This document shows, in pieces, positions 59,957-64,000 of a stretch of DNA of 64,000 nt. The stretch spans positions 1,914,001 to 1,978,000 of the forward strand of contig SCHM01000001.1 of NCBI GenBank assembly GCA_004123355.1, given 5' to 3'. Each line of letters starts with the position of its first letter. The stretch's first letter is position 1. A model generated the notes under the pieces. It saw only the letters and a list, made by a program, of their open reading frames with translations, did no database searches and was not told the DNA's origin. The translations under genes and the position numbers were made by a program. This DNA comes from Amphirosellinia nigrospora. Lineage: Eukaryota > Ascomycota > Sordariomycetes > Xylariales > Xylariaceae.

Positions 59957-61494
59957 TTAAGCGTACGTATAACAGAATGGCCCGTCCGTGACACTAACCA
60001 GGTCGCTGATCTTCCACACCTTATCCGCAACTGAGTACAGATTCACCTCGTCGGTGAGAGCGGCTGCTGCTCCCCCAAAGCCCATCATACTCCGCGCGCC
60101 CTACGCACGGATTAGATACTAGGTCTATAATTAAGTTTCGAAGGAAACTCACCGCGATGACTTGTAGGCGATTTTGGAGATCTTGTGCTTGCCATATCGT
60201 CCAAGTTCGGTCAATCATGGCGTGATGTAAATCTGTATAAGCCGATATTAGCGAGAATAACCTCTACATTAGCCCCTTAAGCATGCGGGTCTCCAACACT
60301 CCTAATAATTTGTCACGTACAGAATGCTGGATCACCAGGCGAGACGTAGAAGTCTCCGGCTGGGTCGCCAGCGATAGTGAAATGACCGCCTGCATGTACA
60401 CCCATCGTACCGCCCGCGGCTTGCATTGTAGTCTGGAACGATGCGATGTTCTTGCTGTTGCTGATCAAGGTCACTATATCCTGCGTGCGCGTGTATCGTG
60501 AGGAGAGGTAGTTCGAGATGTCCCGCCGCAGGCACCGGGGATTGTGGCCGAACCCGTCGCTTCGAGGTTCGTCGGTGGCGCAGGCGAGATGGCCGGACTA
60601 ATTGGACTACACGTGGTTCGTGTTAGTTATTCGCTACTTCCGTGCCCTTAGATCTCTTTTACTTGCCCGAGGTTCACCGTCATGCTACGACATGTTAGTA
60701 TACCTAGGTAAGCAAAATCAGAACCAGGACAAGGAGTGCGTACTTTTTAAACGGACCGGATGTAATGCATCCTCCTCCATTCCCCGCGGGAGCCATAAAC
60801 GACTGGTGTGTGATCTTCTCGCCGTTTCCACTCATGCTCGTCTCACTGCCATCGAAGATGGGCGAGGTCTCGGGGTTGGCTGCCCATCTTCCCAATCCCA
60901 ATACTAACGCATCCGAGTTCAGCACCTTACCTATTGCACGAGGCGGTGATAATTTCCACTTACAGGCTGCGTACCAGTATACCCACACTCGTTTCGAAGT
61001 ACCTGCTCATAAGCCCAGGTGAAATAACGATGCCACGACAGGAAGTTGCCCTACTAATGGTCAGAAACAGAAACCCTTCCAGCTAAGATATTAGCAAAAC
61101 TAACCGTACCATGAATAGACATGGTCTGGTTGATGTGGACAGCGACGAAGTCATCGTAGCGAGTTTTGGCACCAGGAACCTTTGCAGGGTCTAGTTTCGA
61201 AGGGCTGGTGGTGACGCAGAGCACAGCCTTGATGTACGCTTTTTTGTCGTCAGCACTCAGGTCGCCCCTATAATAGTCAGTCTTCTACCTCTTGATGGTT
61301 TTATGTAGTTTGTTTGCTTACCACTCTCGTCGGACGAGTAATTTGTCCTTGGTGCAGGTCGTAGATTTAGCCAGTTGTGCCTCCAGCGCGGGCAATCCTT
61401 TGTCCCAGAGATCAGACACTGCATCGCCGTAGGCAGCTGCAGCAAAGAGAAGCAGATGAAGACAGAGCATCGCGATTTTCGTGATGCCTGACAT
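59957..61494 (-). CDS. Secreted tyrosinase (type-3 copper monooxygenase)
   Basis: Tyrosinases oxidise phenols to quinones with a coupled dicopper site. The start at 61494 gives a signal peptide (ITKIAMLCLHLLLFAAAAYG). Exon 1 ends 61322 (VRREW); exon 2 is 61267-61105 (GDLSADDKKAYIKAVLCVTT; AVHINQTMSIHGT), exon 3 61050-60964 (GNFLSWHRYFTWAYEQVLRN) and exon 4 60903-60744 (YWDW...SPIFDGSETSMSGNG). The CuA histidines are in AVHI, SIHG and SWHR. A tiny exon near 60684-60663 codes MTVNLGQ. The next part has HNPRCLRRDISNYLSSRYTR and the CuB set GVHAGGHFTIAG and DPAFWLHHAMIDRTW. The last exon gives SMMGFGGAAAALTDEVNLYS and ends TDGPFCYTYA at 59957. One G seems missing after YWDW. It is about 380 residues, like short secreted fungal tyrosinases that lack the long C-terminal lid. 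Confidence 0.87.
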
Positions 61495-63310
61495 CTTGGA
61501 ACCTGGCTGGGTGGTGTCCTTACTGCTGAGCAAAGCATGTTTGCCAAGTAGACAGGGCGGTTCTTATGTCTTCTTCAGATCGTGGTACTGCCGAGAGGAA
61601 GTGATCGTCATAAGAAGCTTACATCCTTTCGGAACGGAACAAACTCCCGGAAGAGATGATATTGGACACCATTCAACAAGTCGGTGTTATACGACGATGG
61701 TCTTGGCAGTCAGAGCAGGACCATGGGTCGGCGGCATTTTTATCCAGGCAGTGACGAGCACTGTGAGGTAACATAATGCAATTTCACGTATCATATATAA
61801 AGCATTGGATGAGCTGACGAGTCTTCAAATAGCGGTATGCTTTATGTGGTCACCCTGCAGAGTGTTTCGGGTCCAGCAGTTTGGGAAACCTGGGGCATTT
61901 TATCCGTGCCCAATCACCCGTGGGCTTGTCTACGGGGATGGCCTTGTTTCGTGGTTTTCGTTCAGCCGCCTTTACACTTAGGGCCATCAGGTGGTTTTCG
62001 GCAGTTCGCGGAGGGCAAATTGCATTGGGAGAGGGTACCCAACAAGCCCTCGTTGACAACCAAAACCCCTTCGGACATCGCAGGAGCGACAACATGGTTT
62101 AAGATTAGACTCGTCGCATATAAATAAATATGCCTATATCCGACGGGTTATTCGCACATATATAAAGATATAGAAGACTTGCATAAGTTTAAGTGGTATG
62201 AGTTGGCCTCACTAAAGCGGCTTTGAGAACCATCTCTTTCATGATATGTTTTAGAGTAATAGTCGCAGGTTTGAGGAGGCGTGCAATGGGATTAACGATA
62301 CTAAGCTACCTACGAGTTTGAGCTGTGTTCTCGTTAGATTCTCTTCTTACTATTATCATTGTGTAATCGTGTGAAATCTATGCTGATTTCTATTGAATTT
62401 GCGCAGAAAATCGAGTCAGATAAATCAAGCAAGGGAATAGAGATATGATACATATTCACACTGATTATAAGTATGAGAATAGGCAAGACATCGTGTCTCC
62501 TCTCACAAAACCGGCATTGCGCAACACAACACATGGTACCAAGGCACAGCTTTATATTTCCCATCTATTTATGATTGTTAAGCAACACGAAGGCTTTGAT
62601 TTTCAATTAGAATAAGAGAAAATGAAAGCCTATCTTAATGCATCGCGGAACTAGGTGCTATACGTCGAAGAGTTCTGAATTTTACGCCTCACATGAGAAT
62701 CTCATCCTACTATCTGGGCATTCAAATTCCAACTGCCTAGTAGAGTATGAAACATCTTGCGAGCAAAATTATTTAGAATAGGATGGTATCGATTAAGCTG
62801 ACCAAGACGAGCTGCCAAGTGTGACGCTCAGTTGCGCTTCCTCGCACATTCTTTCAAAACTGCAGTCTCACATGGGTATTAGCAATGCCATTGACACTCA
62901 TGCAGCCTTATCCACGAATTAACATGCAGGCAGATGATCTAGTATTGTTTTATCTTATCAACGGCAGGATAGTAACTCGAGATTTAAGCTTTATCTGTGG
63001 GTGGAGTGGGGGAGATCCCAAGTTCGATGAGGGGCATCGACAAGATTGAGGGGCTAACAAGAAAGTAGCTTGTATTGAATGAGAGCAATCACAATATAGG
63101 CAGAGGCCGAGAGAGACTTGGGTTGCTGAAGTTGTGATTGAACTTATTCTCTTTTATCTTGAAATAGAAAGGCTGCTTGAAATTCTGAAAGCTGGGATGA
63201 AGCCTATATGCTCGTCATCGAATAGTTCCTTATTTGTTCCCCAACTCGGAACCATATACAACTCTGTATAAGTCCCCATCACCATTAATTCAAGCAGATA
63301 TTGCGCTACA
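61495..63310 (+). other. Divergent intergenic region
   Basis: About 1.8 kb between tyrosinase and nickel transporter. An open stretch at 61837-62127, open in several frames at once, has no recognisable family. TTATCT/CTTATC words occur at about 62956 and 63150. Confidence 0.45.
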
Positions 63311-64000
63311 ATGCCTGGAAGACGATATTGTCGTTTTCCGGCGTTTCCCGAGCGTCTTAAGGGCCTTCCTGCCCCGGTCCTATCTATCATATTACTCCTA
63401 CTGCTTGTCAACGCCGTGGTCTGGGCTGCAGTAGCTGTTGTATTACACTTCCATCCAAGCTTAGTCGGCTCTGCTGTGCTTTCATACACGCTGGGGCTAC
63501 GACATGCGCTAGATGCAGACCACATCGCCGCTATCGACCTGATGACGCGGCGGCTCATCGCATCAGGACAGCGGCCCGTAACCGTCGGCACGTTTTTCAG
63601 TCTCGGGCACTCTACCATCGTCATCATCACATGTATCGTAGTAGCAGCCACGGCCGGGGCGCTACGCGAGCGCTTCGGTAGCTTCCAGTATATAGGCGGC
63701 ATAATCGGGACAAGCGTGAGCGCAGCTGTTCTACTGATACTCTGCGTGGGGAATGGATGGGTGCTATATCGTCTCACCGGCAAGCTACGCGGGGTACTCC
63801 GAGAACCGGACCCGCACAGTTCCGGCGAGGTTGACGATGAGGTGGAGGCTAGGAACGATGACCAGGCCGCGCGGGACCTGCAACTTGACGGCCCCGGGTT
63901 TATGGCCAATGTGCTGCGCAAGTTCTTTAGAGTCATCGATCGACCGTGGAAGATGTATCCCCTCGGGGTCTTGTTCGGTCTTGGATTCGATACTAGCTCG
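63311..64000 (+). CDS. nic1: NiCoT-family nickel (cobalt) transporter, 3' end cut off
   Basis: NiCoT permeases import Ni2+ (or Co2+) with high affinity; in fungi this feeds urease. The ATG at 63311 opens a frame that stays unbroken to the window edge (230 codons). A basic N-terminus (RRYCRFPAFPERLKG) precedes TM1 (LSIILLLLLVNAVVWAAVAV-like, residues about 25-45). The family signature H-x4-D-H is LRHALDADHIAAIDLMTR. The second is TFFSLGHSTIVIITCIVVAA. Further segments are YIGGIIGTSVSAAVLLILCV and, after a charged cytoplasmic loop (EVDDEVEARNDDQ), MYPLGVLFGLGFDTSS, the third conserved motif. No indels occur here, unlike most of the window. A 260-codon open frame on the other strand is a shadow. 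Confidence 0.93.
   Translation, partial: MPGRRYCRFPAFPERLKGLPAPVLSIILLLLLVNAVVWAAVAVVLHFHPSLVGSAVLSYTLGLRHALDADHIAAIDLMTRRLIASGQRPVTVGTFFSLGHSTIVIITCIVVAATAGALRERFGSFQYIGGIIGTSVSAAVLLILCVGNGWVLYRLTGKLRGVLREPDPHSSGEVDDEVEARNDDQAARDLQLDGPGFMANVLRKFFRVIDRPWKMYPLGVLFGLGFDTSS

Noticed and set aside
1032-61494. Programmed frameshifting as explanation of broken frames
   Set aside because: Too many genes and sites, no shared slippery sequence or downstream structure; missing bases in runs explain them better.
63154-63936. Open frame of 260 codons on the minus strand
   Set aside because: It is antisense to the NiCoT gene, whose plus-strand frame carries all family motifs; the minus frame has none.

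Overview
This window comes from the nuclear genome of a filamentous ascomycete (Pezizomycotina), most likely a Sordariomycete. Genes are split by short GT..AG introns of about 45-250 bases, both strands are used, and intergenic DNA is long and rich in microsatellites and the TACCTAGGTA / ACCTACCT words common in such genomes. The gene families fit too: Vps2, a Ptc1-type phosphatase, an RBR ligase, an RNAi-type RNA-dependent RNA polymerase, Zn2Cys6 regulation, tyrosinase and GH20. No rRNA, tRNA, CRISPR array or intact transposon was recognised.

Layout. 1-8.4 kb: the 3' part of Vps2 (ESCRT-III), an iron alcohol dehydrogenase of maleylacetate reductase type, an F-box protein and a Ptc1-like PP2C. 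11-18.5 kb: a large ADF-H actin-binding protein with a C-terminal PH-like region, then an acidic conserved protein. 19-28 kb: a secreted M14 carboxypeptidase, an 89-residue membrane protein, and two conserved disordered proteins, one resembling NuSAP-type microtubule proteins. 29.7-37.5 kb: four minus-strand genes in a row if counted from the NuSAP-like one: CCCH/RBR ubiquitin ligase, Sec14/CRAL-TRIO protein and RIO1 kinase follow it. 38.9-44.8 kb: a GH20 hexosaminidase, a tentative small secreted Cys-rich protein and an Asp/Glu-repeat protein. 45.3-49.5 kb: the RdRP. 51.6-64 kb: a block of Zn2Cys6 regulator, MFS transporter of the anion:cation symporter family, amidase, tyrosinase and a NiCoT nickel transporter. 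Transporter, amidase and nickel uptake (nickel is the urease cofactor) suggest amide or ureide nitrogen use; this is inference from gene content.

Sequence quality matters here. Most of the longer conserved genes are broken by single-base indels, mostly missing bases in short homopolymers (often a run of 3 where the conserved protein needs 4). The protein on both sides is well conserved, so I read these as consensus errors rather than true pseudogenes, and treat each such locus as one gene. Gene ends are reliable where a start or stop fits the family; exon edges near indels are approximate. The last gene (NiCoT) runs off the right edge and the first gene off the left edge.
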